Shown here: positions 1-12,445 of the stretch, in pieces | Layout of the letters: every line of letters starts with the position of its first letter | Numbering within the stretch: the first letter of the stretch is position 1 | Source of the DNA: Pomphorhynchus laevis | Taxonomy: Eukaryota > Acanthocephala > Palaeacanthocephala > Echinorhynchida > Pomphorhynchidae | Assembly: GCA_012934845.2 (NCBI GenBank) | Contig: WNNJ02001360.1 | Coordinates: 62,001-126,000 of the forward strand | DNA length: 64,000 nucleotides | Direction: 5' to 3' | Notes under the pieces: generated by a model | The model's input: the letters and a program-made list of their open reading frames with translations, nothing else | Database searches by the model: none | Told to the model about the DNA's origin: nothing | Program-made: the position numbers and the translations under genes

Positions 1-618
1 AACAAAATCAATTTTTTTAGAAATTGAGAATAATTATGAATAATTAAAGAGGAAATGATTAATGAATCAGGAATGATGTTGAGGTTTTTTTGGGTTTATT
101 CGGTTTTTAGGTATTTTGTATTTTCTTTCTATTTTTTACTTGTATTTTATTTTTATTTTTATATAAAAAACATAATTGACTTGTTAAATTAGCATGATTA
201 TATAGTATATAAGTTTATGGCTTTTGCTTTATCAGATGTTTGGGTTATGGTATTTCAATACTTGCATGTTGCACGCTGAACACTAAAACGTCGCGAGAAA
301 TATACACAAGGTCAAGAGTAAAGGATACGCTTTGTAATATATGGTTTTACAAATATGTAGTCGGACAAACCTAGGAGCAAACAATAAATACAAGAACGAA
401 AGTAGATACAGAATCGAGCACACTAAAATACATGATACGAGAAACGATATCCAAAGTCATGACAAAAGGATAAGCTTTGCAATATATAACAATGAGAGCC
501 AAGGAAGCACATAAAAAAAGGAAAAGCGCAAGAGAAGAGAACAAAGAAAGAGAAGAAAGGAATTAATGACTATTGTAAATAACTAGTTTTACTTTAATAA
601 ATACTTACTAATAAAAAA

Positions 619-682
619 TAGTTAGCGAAATATCAAAAATAATTTTTTCTTTCCTTTGATCCAGCTTTAATAATTATTTATT
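619..682 (+). repeat. Solo arm of the GGAGCTGGATCAAAG fold-back repeat
   Basis: The segment reads GTTAGCGAAATATC followed by an A/T stretch and CTTTGATCCAGC, then TTTAATAATTATTT. This is the same order as the right arm of the complete fold-back element at 23021-23199. The other arm and the CTGAAGA part of the hammerhead-like core are missing, so this is a truncated copy. Confidence 0.55.
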
Positions 683-744
683 AATAAATATTTTATTGTA
701 TCTTAAGCATATAAAAGTTGCTTAAGCCATTGTTATTGAAAGTA

Positions 745-985
745 AAGGTAAACATAATTTCCTCCTTATGACCTTAATCCTTTTTCTGATACATCGTCTG
801 TTATTTATTAGTCAATTCATAAAAAATGACTTTTATTTAACATTTCAATTTTAAATATTTATAAATTATATAAAATCTTATAACTTTTTTATTTATAATT
901 GTTTATTATTTATTATTTTAAATTTTATTGAGCATTATTTTCTATTTATAAATAATATAAAATACGTAGACTCAGTTGGCGATAT
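745..985 (+). repeat. Dispersed repeat R1, copy 1
   Basis: Shares CTGATACATCGT.TGTTATTTA, a run reading TCAATTCATAAAA.TGACTTTTATTT and a distal ATACGTAGACTCAGTT block with copies at about 54955-55240 (same strand) and 19755-20000 (opposite strand). No coding capacity is visible. It is probably a non-autonomous transposon or the end of a longer element, but no terminal inverted repeats could be placed. Confidence 0.6.
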
Positions 986-2814
986 GATGTACGGTAATAT
1001 TAACTATTTAAGAGTATGCGAAGCGGTGGAGCTAGTGCGCTTGAAAAAAAAATAAAAAAACAAAAACGATATATACCAGAACAGTGTAAGTTAATTTCAA
1101 TTGTTTCATGGCATATTGTTATAGTATTTGACCAGGACTAACTACACAACCATTTTTCGTCATGACAATTTGTAGCGTCTTCGGTGCATTTTAAAATCGT
1201 GATTTTGGATAATTGCTAGCGCTGACTATGTTAAGGGAAATACTTTGGGCTTGTCAGTGAAATGTCAAAGTCGTGGTAATTGATTATTTCGCATAGCTAA
1301 TATTATTTTTAGAACAAATATTATTTAGAATAATTATTATTTTAAATAATATTTAAAATTATGTAGCAAAAACTGTTAATGTTAATAAAAATATTAAGAG
1401 TTGTTAAATAATGCGTCATTAAATAAATACTATTGAATAGAAGAGATACATTTCAGACGACTGAGATAATACAATTTGGTTTATGGCTTAGATTCTCATG
1501 TTTTTGATAAAGCCAAAAGGGATGCTAACACCGGATTGCTGACGATAAAATTTACTGGTCTAAAATTATTTTGATTTTATAAACTAAACTGTTAATGGTG
1601 TTGTTTGATTTAAATAATTTTAAATACTAAATTTAAAAAACGGAATCAAATTAAAATGTCAAAATTAAAAAATTAAAAAATTAAATAAAATCTATGAGTT
1701 GCTATAAACTATATTTTACGATATGCATCTGAAATTTCCTTGTCAATAAGTTCTTTTAACGTAGCTTTTTAGAAATAAACATGTAAGATTTTAGAATAGG
1801 TTTGTTTGTTCAGCGACGAATCTAGTTATAGTCGTCATTTCTATTAATTACACCAAATATTTAATTGAGTGATTATTTGGCAAAAATCGTGTTGATTAAT
1901 TAATTATATTAGTTACTAATCTTCCAATATTAAAATCATTCCCAATATTATGTCACTAAATTAAACTTGCATTGCTTAAATAGTTTTCTTTGCTTTGATT
2001 TCAACCGAAAAATCATTTTTATTCAAATTGTTTTAAAATCAAGATTGGAATTAAATATGATAATTATTCCCAATCGATCGAAATGAAAATTGTGCTTCAG
2101 ATATCGATGTCATATAATAACATATGCATAGTGATTTGTCAGTAAATATCCAAATTAACAGTAAGTGCCTTTAGCATATAATTTATTTGGTATCATGTTT
2201 GATTTATAGTGCACCTCTGCATTAATAAAAAATACATTTTTATAATAAAACCTTTATGATTATAATTTATTCTAAAGTTCTCCATTTAGAAATGTATACA
2301 TACACAAAGAGAATATAGCATAATTAACTCATATGTACAATTTAAAAAATGTTTATTTACATTTTTACGGAATCCTAATTTATAAATTATTTGTCATTTT
2401 ATTGGGCTTGTAAGTGACTGATAGTCACATTTGCCACTTAAAAAACCTGTCCTTCTTAACTTATTTTTTAAATATCACTTATATAAAAATTATATAATGG
2501 TTATATAATTTATATCTTAATTTTAACTTACTAAATTATAATAATTTATTTAAAAATAATTTAATTTAACCTCATTTTATTGTTTAGAAACAATCTAAAA
2601 TATATTCAAAATAGCCTTAAAAGCATTAAAAAACATAAGTAACATCATAATCATAATTTGAATATTATTAGTTCCATTAGGATCTTGGGCAGCGGTAATA
2701 CTTCAAAATAATTTTATTATCTTGGTAATTAAAGGATTCTGCCGTTACATTCTACTCTAATGGAATTAACTATATTAGTTTATAATTTGATTTATCAAAT
2801 TATAGACTTTGTTT

Positions 2815-2935
2815 TATCAAGTTATATAGGGCCTTATGATATCTTGGGTTTAAGAATATAGACTCAAAACATAAAGCATAGCAGTTCCTCCTAATGACCC
2901 ATAATCTTTATTCTAAAACATATTATATTTCATTG
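2815..2935 (+). repeat. Partial copy of dispersed repeat R1
   Basis: The block GCAGTTCCTCCTAATGACCC followed by TTATTCTAAAACAT resembles the 5' part of R1 near 54990-55070. It breaks off where the conserved TGACTTTTATTT block would begin, so it is a truncated or strongly diverged copy. Confidence 0.4.
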
Positions 2936-3354
2936 TCAACATAATTTGAATATTAACAACACGGAAGAATTTGAATAGTAATAAATTCTTGCAAAATGAA
3001 ACATATTTACTTTTTTGGTTCCGAGAAAAGTATATTTTCGTTATGCAAGCAAGAATTTTGATTTTAATCGATATATAGTCAGTTTTGGATTGCATTTGTT
3101 TTATTTTCGCTTTGCTTTTACTGCTGTTTTATATTCTTACTTTATAAAAAAATTTGATATTTCGATTTGCTACTAATGAACCACATATGGTTTTTCATTT
3201 TGTACACAAATTCATATGAAGTATTCGAATAATGATATATTGTCTATTATTTAAAAAAATCATTTAGTAATGAAAGAAAGACATTTTTACCAAACATGAT
3301 TTAGATATCCAAACTATTGGTTTTGTTTGCACTGGATTTTTTAAAAAGATATTG

Positions 3355-3800
3355 GGTGACTTACAAAGCATCCATTATCTCGTTCATCGTCACGCTTTAA
3401 CAGTAAAACAGTGTTCGTAAAGTTGAAAAAGTAATCGACAATTGTGTAAAGATCATCAACCGTGATAGGGGCCGTGCTCTGAACCAGCGAAATTTAAAGT
3501 TTTATGATAACAAAGAAAATGAACATGTGGTGTTACTTTTCCATACGAAAGTCCGCTGGTTCTTATGTGGACAATTTTTATCCTGCTTCTAAGAATTGCG
3601 GGAAGTTTTTTGAAGGAACGTAACTATGAAGTGTTGGTGAATTGGAATCAAAATTTCATGCAAATGCTGGCTTATTTGACTGACAATTTCAGTTTTACGA
3701 ATAAACTAAATGCATATCTTCAAGGGAAATTGATGAAACATATTGAAATGATGAAAACAGTTGAATGCTTTTAAACTAAATTTATCGCTAGCTTTTCCCA
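3355..3800 (+). pseudogene. hAT-family transposase relic (ZBED-like)
   Basis: Frame-broken remnant of a hAT-superfamily transposase of the type found in ZBED and GTF2IRD2-like proteins. In order one can read HYLVHRHALTV, then INRDRGRALNQRNLKFY, then LLFHTKVRW, and in the open frame 3565-3774 AYLTDNFSFTNKLNAYLQGK. These match the family's 'H..LHR..LA', 'K.RALN.R.F', 'HTEVRWLS.G' and 'FLTDIF..LN.LN..LQG' blocks. The N-terminal BED finger and the C-terminal dimerisation region are not seen, and at least three frame changes separate the blocks. The 69-codon open frame (MWTIFI...) is therefore a piece of transposase. It could instead be a decayed domesticated ZBED gene, but nothing favours that. 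Confidence 0.65.
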
Positions 3801-4149
3801 TTAGTCGAAAAGGGGGCCTTTGCCATTAGGCGTATTTTTGCTTTTTGAAATTAGTGTTGGCAAAATATACATGAGCATTCAAAAATAAGAAAATGATCGT
3901 TGGTTTTGTATGCTGTTTCGTTGTTTCCTTTCTTATCGTTTGTTATTGTTAATAAAACCTTCATTTATTTATAAGGGACCGCTAGGTAACATGCGATTAA
4001 TTATTAAACTGGCGCCTATTGCCAATTAGCCTTTCCGTGGAGCGGCCCAAGCAACGTATGTTCGACATTCGTCGTTCAAAGGCCAAAAAATTGGTCGGTG
4101 TGCATTAGCCGTAGGTATAGTATTTTTATAGACTATCTTAGATCCCTCC

Positions 4150-4400
4150 GTTAGACAATAGACGAAAATGCGGGAGAGAGTCATGGATGCCTGTTTCCTT
4201 ACAGTAGCGATGCTAGATCATCAAAGGATTTTGGGAACGAGAGAGAGCCGAACAAGCAAAATAATTCCGATGACTCCAACGGCAGATTGGACAATGGACG
4301 AAAAGGCGGAAGAGAGTATCGGAGACCTGTTTCCTTATAGTAGCGAAGTTCGATGACCAAAAGATATCGAGAACGTGAGATATCCGAACAAACAAACCAA
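4150..4400 (+). repeat. Two-unit tandem repeat in the RTE LINE leader
   Basis: Two units about 137 bp apart: GACAATAGACGAAAA near 4153 and GACAATGGACGAAAA near 4291. Each continues through CCTGTTTCCTTA.AGTAGCGA and ends with CGAACAA.CAAA. The units differ at many positions, so the duplication is old. They lie just upstream of the endonuclease frame, where many LINEs carry repeated promoter modules. That role is inference. Confidence 0.7.
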
Positions 4401-5960
4401 GACAGTGAAAATTATATTAAGAGTGAAGAACAACGGTCAACTCACCACTGATCGGAGGAGTTTTTATTGTTGGGTGACATGTGATCAAGCAGTTGTACGG
4501 AGACAGAAAAATAGGCATCAACATCCAAAGCGGACTAACCTTCATGTAGGAACGTGGAATGTCATTTCGCTGGCGGGAAAGGAACCTGAAATAGTTGAAG
4601 AGATGGTTCGCTTCGGTCTTAAAATAGTCGGAGTGACTCCTTTTCACTACTCTGGAACTAGAACTAAACTTTTGGATCAAGGTTGGACCTTGAACTATTC
4701 GGGAGTTACCAACGGAAAGCGACGACAGACGGGTGTAGATATACTTGCAAGTCCCCGGTTGTCGTTCGTGTTAGAGAGGTTTAACCCAGTGAACGAAAGG
4801 TTGGCATCTCTGAGACTTTTAGTCAAAGAGAGAAATGGGATAACTGTTGTGAGTGCGTATGCTCCCAACATTATTTCGTAATACGCAGTCTTCGTGGATG
4901 ATCTTCAGGCTCTGCTTGATAGTACTACTGTTAGAGATTCCCTCGTTCTATTGGGTGAATTTCATGCTCATGTTGATAGCGACAGTAACACTTGGAAGGG
5001 AGTGTTTGGGAGGAACGATCTCTCTGATCTGAATGCGAATGGTGTTGAATTATTGAAATTTTGTTCTCGTAACAATTTGTTTATAACCAACATAATGTTT
5101 GAACATAAGGAGATCCATAGATGTACATGGTATCATGATTCTCTTACTCAAAAATCAATGACCGATATTGTAATCGTTTTATCTGACCTGGAACGTTATG
5201 TTCTGGACACTCGTGTGAAGAGAGGGGGTGAGCTGTCAACAGATCACTACCTTGTAGTTATTCAACTTTGATGGCAGGATCGGATGCTAGACAAGCCGGG
5301 TAAACCGTAACATCGTGTGAGGGCTTGCTGGAATCGTCTAACATAACGTTTGTCAAAGAACGTTTGTCTGGCTACATTGGAAAGACTTTTCTCTGTTGCC
5401 AGAAGAGCTGAAGCACATTGATCAGGAATGGGAGATATTCAAATCCTGGCTTGCCAAACAACTGTGAAAAGTTGTGTCTTTAAGGCCTTAGGTGCTTGTC
5501 GCGGAGGAAATACTCGAACTGCTTGGTAGACATCAACAGTTAGAGATTTTGCCCAACAGAAGAAACTGGCTTATAAGGCAACTTTATCAGATAAATCAGT
5601 GGAAGCTGTAGACAAGTACCGAAGGGCAAAGAGAGCTTCAGCTCAAGCAGTTACCGAAGCGAAGAAATCGGCGTGGGAGAAGTTTGGAGAGCAGTTAGAA
5701 CTTGATTATAGGTAAGCTTCGAAGATGTTCTGGAGGACGATCAGGAACCTTCTCGTGGGCAAGCAGAAAACTCATCAAACTCTCTATGACAAGAGAGGAT
5801 ATATGCTGACTGACATTGAAGAAATTTTTGGTTGTTGGAGAGCATTTAAGAATCTCCTTAATCCGATGGATATGTCTTTTCTGAAAGACGTAGAGCCTTT
5901 AGAACCGACGGAAGAGCTCATTATTGTAGAGCAATTTACTGTTCTACAATAATAAATTCT
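4401..5960 (+). mobile_element. RTE-clade LINE, endonuclease half only
   Basis: The frame 4375-4881 contains LHVGTWNVISLAGKEPEI, the N-terminal Asn box of APE-type endonucleases, in the form usual for RTE elements. It is followed by TGVDILASPRL and ITVVSAYAP. The next frame, 4894-5271, carries LVLLGEFHAHVDSD (normally GDFNA), FITNIMFEHKEIHRCTWYH and the terminal STDHYLV. A further frame, 5725-5952, has FWRTIRNLLVGKQ and GCWRAFKNLLNP, the linker that precedes the reverse transcriptase in RTE/BovB-type elements. The copy ends near 5960, before the RT, where an antisense retroelement begins. At least two frame or stop interruptions are present, and the GDFN aspartate is replaced by glutamate, so it is inactive. 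Confidence 0.8.
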
Positions 5961-5974
5961 GTCATTTATCGGTT

Positions 5975-8260
5975 ATTCCTCATTAATCATGATGACCGGT
6001 ATTACTCCGGCATATAACTGAACAATGCATCTTGGAACGGGGCGATCGTAAAAAAGGAGACGATGCTCGTGCTATTTCAACACTTACCCGTCGCTTAATC
6101 TCAATAACACAATCTGCGTACGTGTGCGGGGAATACCTTGTTATTAGTGTTATCATTGTTTTGATCATACGATTTGTTCTAGAGCCGATTCCTTTAGACG
6201 TTGAAAAGACTAACGCTTCAAATCTTACATGTTCTATCAATGACATCCTCTTACTGTATTTAACACTTTTACGTTGCTCGTTATATTCGAAGGTCGATAA
6301 TGCGGGGTGAGTTGAGAATGATTGGGCATTATTATTAGAGATACATACGTCGAAAAACGTTCGCTCAAATCTGCTACCGCATAGTCCTTGACATACTACA
6401 TCTGTACGACCTTCCGGGCCTCCGGAAGTTGTGGCTTGCCCAAACAACACATTATCCTTCACTGTCTTCAAATGTGGTGCAATTTTAACTCCGTAGCAGA
6501 TTTCTGATAATACATCGCCCACGATGTTTCGTACCGCATTATGCCGAATCGTCGGTAGGCCACTCCTTTGACATAATAATGAATGTGTAATATTACTCAT
6601 CTGTACACATATTCAAGTTGAATTGTGTAAATCACTAGGTGTCAAACCATATCGAGTACATATCGCGTCTGAGAATTCGTCTGAGTTCATATGATAGTTT
6701 TTTCTACGAACTGGAGTGACAGTAAGCCACGCTGATGCCCAAGGTGTAGTAGCGTGTTCAATAGATCTTTTAAATGTTTGTGGTAACGCTTGCATTGTAT
6801 TTTATATTCTGTCCTTTAACGCAATATACTCGGATAGTTGATATGTTGTTCACAACTAATCGTTGTAGCTTACACAACTCCTCTCTATTCAATTCTGATG
6901 AGTGTCTCGCATATAAGCTGAGATCATTTGTACTCCAAGTTTGCATTTAAGGTATGATCCATGATACCAATCCCACCGAGGATAAAAGGAGAAGTCATTA
7001 TAAGGAATAGTTTTTCTGAGGATTGTTGTTTTAAGATAGCTGGGATAAACTTGTTGCGGATTGCCTGGTTTAAGACAGGCATTAAGTTGCTAATTCCGGA
7101 AACTGCCCTCATAAAGCGTATCAATTTTTACTGTATTGATTTTTCCAGCATATGCAACATGAGTATCAACATCCATTATTTCAACCAAACGATTCACTAA
7201 AGACATCCATAGATGAACGCGCGATTGAGCAAATATTTTTATAAACTCTAGGGTACCGATAGGGATGACCAATATTTCAATCCCATCCGATTCTTCGTTA
7301 TATATCTCAATTTATCGGTGATCACCGGTTTTCCCTCATGAAAAAGTATCTGTGTTTATTGGGTATTAACATGATAATCATACAAAGGGAGAACACTTGT
7401 TAGCAGCTCCCATACTGTACTGAGACCTTTCTGTCGACTAATGAAATTGGCATAATCTTCATACCATCGTTGTTGAATGGCTGGTACATATTTTTAGATT
7501 AAACCAATCAAAGACAGTGAGGCTATTGCAAATGCTGCCATTGCCAATGGATCCCCCTGAATGAATCCCTCGGATTACCAAAGGATGTCTCCAAGTGTGA
7601 GCTGGGCATCGCCGACATACATGTTACGTAGAGCGTTAACAAGAAGTGGGCGCACATACTGTATATTATGCAAGGCGACCCTTCGGTTAACTCTGTTAAA
7701 TGTATTTGTGGCGTCAACAGCCATTATGCACATATCATCACACGCAGAAAATGATTTTCTTACGTAATCAATAGCAAACTCAATACCGCTACGCTGAGAA
7801 GCGCATAATTGTAATGTGCCTGTAATATCTCAGATATTGTTACGGATTACCTCTAAAATAACCTTACATATCATTCTCCTAGCAACATCCACTAAGCCTA
7901 TAAGTCGAATTTCTTTACTATTTTTGTCAAGAGCAAACAAGACGGCATGCATTGAAGGCATCTAACACGCTAGTTGATACTTTTTGAGATGTAATTTTTT
8001 TCATGAGCGGATTGTGCCTTATCGGAGGATCAAAAGATTCTACAATTGCAGCAGAAATCGGAGAATATTGTGTAAACTCAAACAAAATGCAGGTAACTTC
8101 GTTTACAATATCAAACGAGGTAAGTGGTTTGTTACCATCTGCTGTAAAATAGGTAATCGGGGAACTGTCCTTAATACCCAAATTAAAAAATCTGACGGTC
8201 ATTAATCTATCAGCGCCAATAGAGCGCCATAAGCTATTTAACATATTTCTGCGTAAGTTT
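5975..8260 (-). pseudogene. Retroelement reverse transcriptase, 'GAAGPSG' family, RT to C-terminus
   Basis: Read from high to low coordinates, frame-broken pieces follow the order of a reverse-transcriptase family I recognise from cnidarian and spider gene models. The pieces are: an N-proximal RT segment (7927-8244); the NTFNRVNRR-type box encoded near 7690-7720; the GFIQGDPLAMA box near 7560; a connector with IRNKFIPAI and GGIGI (about 6924-7124); SAWLTVTPVRRKNYHMN (6613-6795); and a C-terminal 205-codon frame (5983-6600). The last has a TDVVCQGL...FFDV pattern that may be a restriction-type nuclease, followed by KYSKRMSLIEH and LVFSTSKGIG. The family's classification is uncertain to me; a restriction-endonuclease-type LINE is my best guess. 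Several frameshifts make this copy dead. The missing N-terminal part is represented by a different copy at 61800-62745. Confidence 0.7.
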
Positions 8261-8289
8261 ACTGAAAAATATAATAATAGAGTCCTATT

Positions 8290-9180
8290 CGACTCAGTAC
8301 GCTACTTTGAAGCCGAAATCAAGATATCCTTCGTTTCCTGGGACCTTGGGAAGGGGTATGAAACCTTTTTCCGCAACGAATTAATGGATATTGGTACAGT
8401 ACAATTTAAACCTTTCCAAGCTTCCATCAAAATTTCGAATCTTCCTTCCCACCTGGATGAGAAGGATATTGAGTCTTCAAAGAGATTATTTAGATTAACA
8501 AACTTCCGATTCGTGACTGAGAAGAACGGTCTTTCTCTCTCGATAGCTTCTGCGTCCTCTTCCATTGATAATGCTGAGATCCTAACAAAAGCGCTTGTAA
8601 CCCGTTTCTGGGGCATAACCTAATGTTAAAACTCATAAGCACCGACAAGCTAACTTACCCGCACTGCAGTGCTTGCCACGAATGGGACGACTGAGGCTCC
8701 GGATGTGTTAAGGAGAAGTCTTGTGGGGTATGCGGCTTAACGAATTGCCCGCAAGTTGGCGGGAAGTGCTCATCCCCACTAAAGTGTTTAAATTGTGTAG
8801 GAGCCCATCCGGCGTGGTTCAGGAAGTGTGCGAACTTTAAACTGTATTGTTCCCACCACTGCTCCTCCCACCCCAATAAAAAAGATGACCCCGTGACTTT
8901 TGGTGCAGTTGCGGGTAGAATGACTGACAACGACATCATCAGGTTAGTCGACTACAATAGACAAGCAATCTTCAAGCAATTGGAGAACTTGATCCAGAAA
9001 CAGCTTGGCTTATTTTTTACCGCTCCAATAATCGGCGACCCTCCGGTACTAAAGAAATCAAAGAAAAGAGGAGCGTCCTCACACAGAGTTCCTCCTGTGA
9101 AGATCGGGAAAATGTGAAAATCAAAAACCGAAGCAGCTGTTGCACTTATGGGAAATGAAGACAATGCCCATGTGCAAGTG
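8290..9180 (+). pseudogene. LINE-B copy 1 ORF1 (gag-like, zinc knuckles)
   Basis: The frame 8384-8623 reads PFQASIKISNLPSHLDEKDI, matching ORF1 of copy 2 (IQASLKIANLPAHLDDEDI); this is probably the RNA-binding fold preceding the knuckles. Next come CSACHEWD, a degenerate first knuckle, and near 8790-8840 CLNCVGAHPAWFRKC, a C-x2-C-x3-H-type knuckle as in Jockey/I ORF1 proteins. The last part (8893-9117) contains QLENLIQKQLGL and a basic KKSKKRG tail. At least two frame interruptions. ORF1 proteins of this class bind the LINE RNA. Confidence 0.7.
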
Positions 9181-9289
9181 TTTTCCTAGTAGATGCTTGC
9201 GATGGAAAGGGCGACTTTTCCGCCCCTAGCTCCGTCTAGGTCAAGGCAATCCCACCCAGCTAGTCTAACGCAATGCAGAGTACTCGTGA

Positions 9290-11710
9290 GCCTTTTTCAC
9301 TGAATATCCTTCAGTGGAATTCGGGGGTGCTTCTGCCCTTAGACTTCTATCCGGTAGAGATGCAGATGTCATAGTCCTTCAGGAGACACGGTCGATCCGT
9401 ATCCCCCAGGACATTACTCGATTCATCCCTAAGCACATATATTCCCACTATACTCCGCACATAACCCCACCTCACTCTTCTTCGTCTCAAGGTCTTCTAA
9501 CCTTAGTTAAATGCTCCCTAAGATTCTCCCTCCTGGTAAACTACTCTTGTCCAGCCCTGTCTTATTTGGTTATATCACTCTGTAAGAACGGTAAACGCTT
9601 CGGTCTATCCAATATCTACATCCGTCCTGGTGAGATTCACAAGAACCGTGACCTCCTGGATAGGATTGTGGATAGTGGATGTGACATGGTACTTGGTGAT
9701 TTCAAAGACAGAACTGGTCGTTGGATTAAGGAAGCACTCCGCAGACCCAGGAACGACTATCTTATTCAAAAACCACCGTATCCTATCTTTCATTGCACAT
9801 CAACGAACTCTCTCATCGACATACTACTGCTTCATAAGAGGTGGTTGTTGACACTTCTCTGCACGGAGCAGTCGCGCCAACATCTGACAACTTATCATGA
9901 CCTAATTCGTTGGCGGATAGAGGAGGATACGTTGCTTCACAGGAGATTCCACTTTGACCCATCAGAGTGGCTCTCTTTCAGGTAGCTATCAACGCTTCTC
10001 CCGAATTGGGAATGAGAGTCTGATCGAATTTAATTCCTACCTCTATTCGCAAGCTACCGCGTTGATCTCGACTACCTATAAAGGTTGTATTTATAGTCCT
10101 ACGCCGACAAAACTCAAGACCTTAGCTTATTTGCTGCGTCTCCCCAATCTCTCTGTTTCTGGCGGACAGGTTCCCACCAATGAATATTGGAGCACTAGGT
10201 ATAGGTTCTAACTGGGTAAGGATAAAACAAGCATTGCTTCCCTAAATACAGCCGGGTCTTCCTTTTGGAAGATATTCAAGGAGAAATTTGTCTGTTGGAA
10301 GAATATAGCATTGGGTTGGATTGGTAGTAAAGGTCTTGATATAGTTTTGGAAGAGTCGCTATCCCTACATAATTATGGTGCCCTCAATCACCTCAGCCAA
10401 TCTCGCCTTTGGGGGAAGTTCAGAATTAGGGACATATCAGTTACAGATATCCTTAACTCCTGGGGCCCCACCCGGGCACCTCCAAATCCGTCGCTCCACT
10501 TTCTTCCCGGGTCTGTCAACATTTGACAGCCAAACAAAGAAGAGAAGTGGCCACAATGATATTAGCCACCGCTTTCGATGTGGCAGGCACCAACATTAGT
10601 CGTAGAATTTTTATACCTAAAAGAAATCCGGTATCATGTCCTAAAGTCCTGGGGCCCATTTCGATACAAAACTCCATCATCTCCATATACAAAAAAGAGC
10701 TTGAGCGTAGATTTCGCGTCTATTTAAGTAGGCGTAACTTAACCCCACCGAGTTTTCATGGGTGTCTCAAAGGGCGCTCGGTCCATTCAGCAATTGATGA
10801 AGTGCGAGATAACAGTCATCAACTCGATGTAGCTGTTTTCCTTGACTTTTCTGATGCATTTGACCGTATTTTAATTCCCTTCGTTATATCCTCTCTCAGG
10901 TCCCTCGTGTTGCCTGCGAGAATTGTTAACAGGGTGGAGATATTGCTGTACACCAAACGGTTCCACTATATAGACGACCTGATGCGCGTACGTTCTATTC
11001 TATTACGGGTGTGCATCGAGAATCTCCACTTTATCTTATCTTATATCTTGTTGCCTCCATCGTAACATTCAATAATTTTAAGTGTGATCAACATCTAGTG
11101 GTATACGCTAATGATACCACAACCCTGTTCTCTGGACGCATGTGCAAATATATAGTCTTGAACATAAGCCGTTTTTTAAGACTAAAAGACCACCTCCCCA
11201 TATCCAATCTTGTTTTTAACTTTTCTAAATCGCAGGTGGTTGTCTTTCATTGCGCCCATGCAACAAAGAAAAAATTAAAGAGACTAGCACTCTTTGCTCT
11301 ATCCTCCATTTTGCAGTCTCAATCACTCCCTACCTTCACAAGTCGAGTAAAATACCCGGGGTTCATTATTACGGTAAATTGGTAGGCGAAAGATTACCTG
11401 GATAGACTTAAACGTATTCTGAAGAGAGCGAGGTGGGCTCTAAAACGGGCTCAGCATATGCCATTAGATGGAAAAACCCAAAAGCCCCTCTGGGGGTACT
11501 TGGGCTATCTCGGGATAAGTTTTTTTTCTAGAGAACGTCCCGCCGAGCAAAGGCTAAGGTTTCTCAAGCTCCTTGTCTCTCGCTTACTCAGCATAGTTTG
11601 CATCGATTGGACTCTTCAGGGGAGGATGAAAGACCATGGGTTGTTCAGTCGGAATGCAGGGTGTTGGATTGGTTGGAGGGCTCAGATTCCACTAGACCTG
11701 AGGCCGTAAG
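9290..11710 (+). pseudogene. LINE-B copy 1 ORF2 (endonuclease-reverse transcriptase)
   Basis: The endonuclease frame 9314-9985 shows DADVIVLQETRSIRIP (Glu box), NIYIRPGEIHKNRDLLDRI, MVLGDFKDRTGRW (GDFN with N to K) and SLIDILLLH. The final SDH box is not clear (TTYHDLIRWRIEEDT). RT pieces follow: PKVLGPISIQNSIISIYKK, LKGRSVHSAIDEV, VFLDFSDAFDRI, VVYANDTTTLFSG (normally YADD) and VKYPGFIITVNW. Stops and frameshifts interrupt the RT between about 10210 and 11400. Loss of YADD and of the GDFN asparagine means it cannot be active. Confidence 0.8.
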
Positions 11711-11840
11711 TTTTCGAGAAGACCGACCAATGTCATTAAACTGTGGTTCGCTTGATTGTCTTGTTTTTAGTTGTTTTTCTTTTTTTGTTGCTGACCGTAT
11801 AACCATGTATTATTAGGTTTAAAAAATTCTTATTATAAGA

Positions 11841-12300
11841 GATGCAATGACAAAGGCTAACTCTCCAAGGGAGTTAGTTAATTTGATTAAATGATGATTT
11901 AATTGAATCAACATGCTCTTATACGTTATTGCATCGAGATCAGATGATCCCGTACTTCTTTTTGTCTTTTTTGCTGCCGCCTTAATTATATAGACATCAT
12001 CGATGATCGAAAATATGACAAGATGGTGATTCAGTTGACTTGATACATTTTTGAATACGAACGCTGTAGGATTTGCTTGGGATGCTATGGGAGGCTATAA
12101 TATTGTACTCAAAATTTTAAATGACATTTTACTTACACGAGAACATCAATAATTTATTTATTCGGCCAATCTTGGAGAGCTTTTACAATTCAGGAAGAAT
12201 TCAAAGACCACAAATCGTGCATTCGTTAGGTATTTTTAAATTGTAGTTAGGTTTATTGCACTGCATTTTATCCCTTGCAGCATTGATGTGTATCGATACC
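11841..12300. other. Gap with a Penelope-like terminal scrap
   Basis: Mostly unassignable. From about 12130 to 12225 the sequence ACACGAGAACATCAATAAT, then GCCAATCTTGGAGAGC and CAATTCAGGAAGAATTCAAA, is the reverse complement of blocks at 17290-17470. That places a second, inverted and decayed copy of the Penelope-like 3' end here. No open frame is convincing. Confidence 0.5.
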
Positions 12301-12302
12301 AG

Positions 12303-12400
12303 TATCGTTTATTCCAGCGCTCTTATTCGTGCTCTCTTATTCTAGCGTCTTTATCTCTGCACTCTTATTCCAGCGTTCTTATTCTAGCGCTCTCAAGCTT
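12303..12400 (+). repeat. Minisatellite, left half (unit near TCTTATTCCAGCG)
   Basis: Imperfect repeats of about 13-14 bp, such as GCTCTTATTCGTGCTC, CTTATTCTAGCG and CTTATTCCAGCGTTCTTATT. The same repeat resumes at 16563 immediately after the 3' tail of LINE-B copy 2, so the LINE splits one array. Confidence 0.75.
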
Positions 12401-12445
12401 AATTTCGATTACGCTACCAGCGAAATTTATTACATGCAGCGAAAT

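Larger units (their letters stand above)
1..3340. other. AT-rich noncoding stretch
   Basis: No convincing coding region. The only open frame (about 2913-3095, minus) is a low-complexity chance frame. The stretch holds one solo arm of a fold-back repeat near 619-680 and two copies of a dispersed repeat (about 745-985, and a partial one near 2815-2935), listed separately. The rest is poly-A/T-rich sequence in which I see nothing. Confidence 0.6.
8285..11840 (+). mobile_element. LINE-B copy 1, near full length
   Basis: Two-ORF non-LTR retrotransposon of Jockey/I type: a gag-like zinc-knuckle ORF1 followed by an APE endonuclease plus reverse-transcriptase ORF2. The same family occurs at 12400-16560, 24795-26265 (minus), 27163-27868, 49450-52270 and 56235-56450. 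The 3' end is an A/T-rich tail near 11820-11840, comparable to the ATTTATTTATT tail of the other copies. The copy has several stops and frameshifts but retains almost the whole element, so it is a useful guide to the family's order. Confidence 0.85.

Noticed and set aside
5983-6310. Plus-strand frame 6032-6310
   Set aside because: Complement of the GAAGPSG-family C-terminal domain, which is readable on the minus strand.
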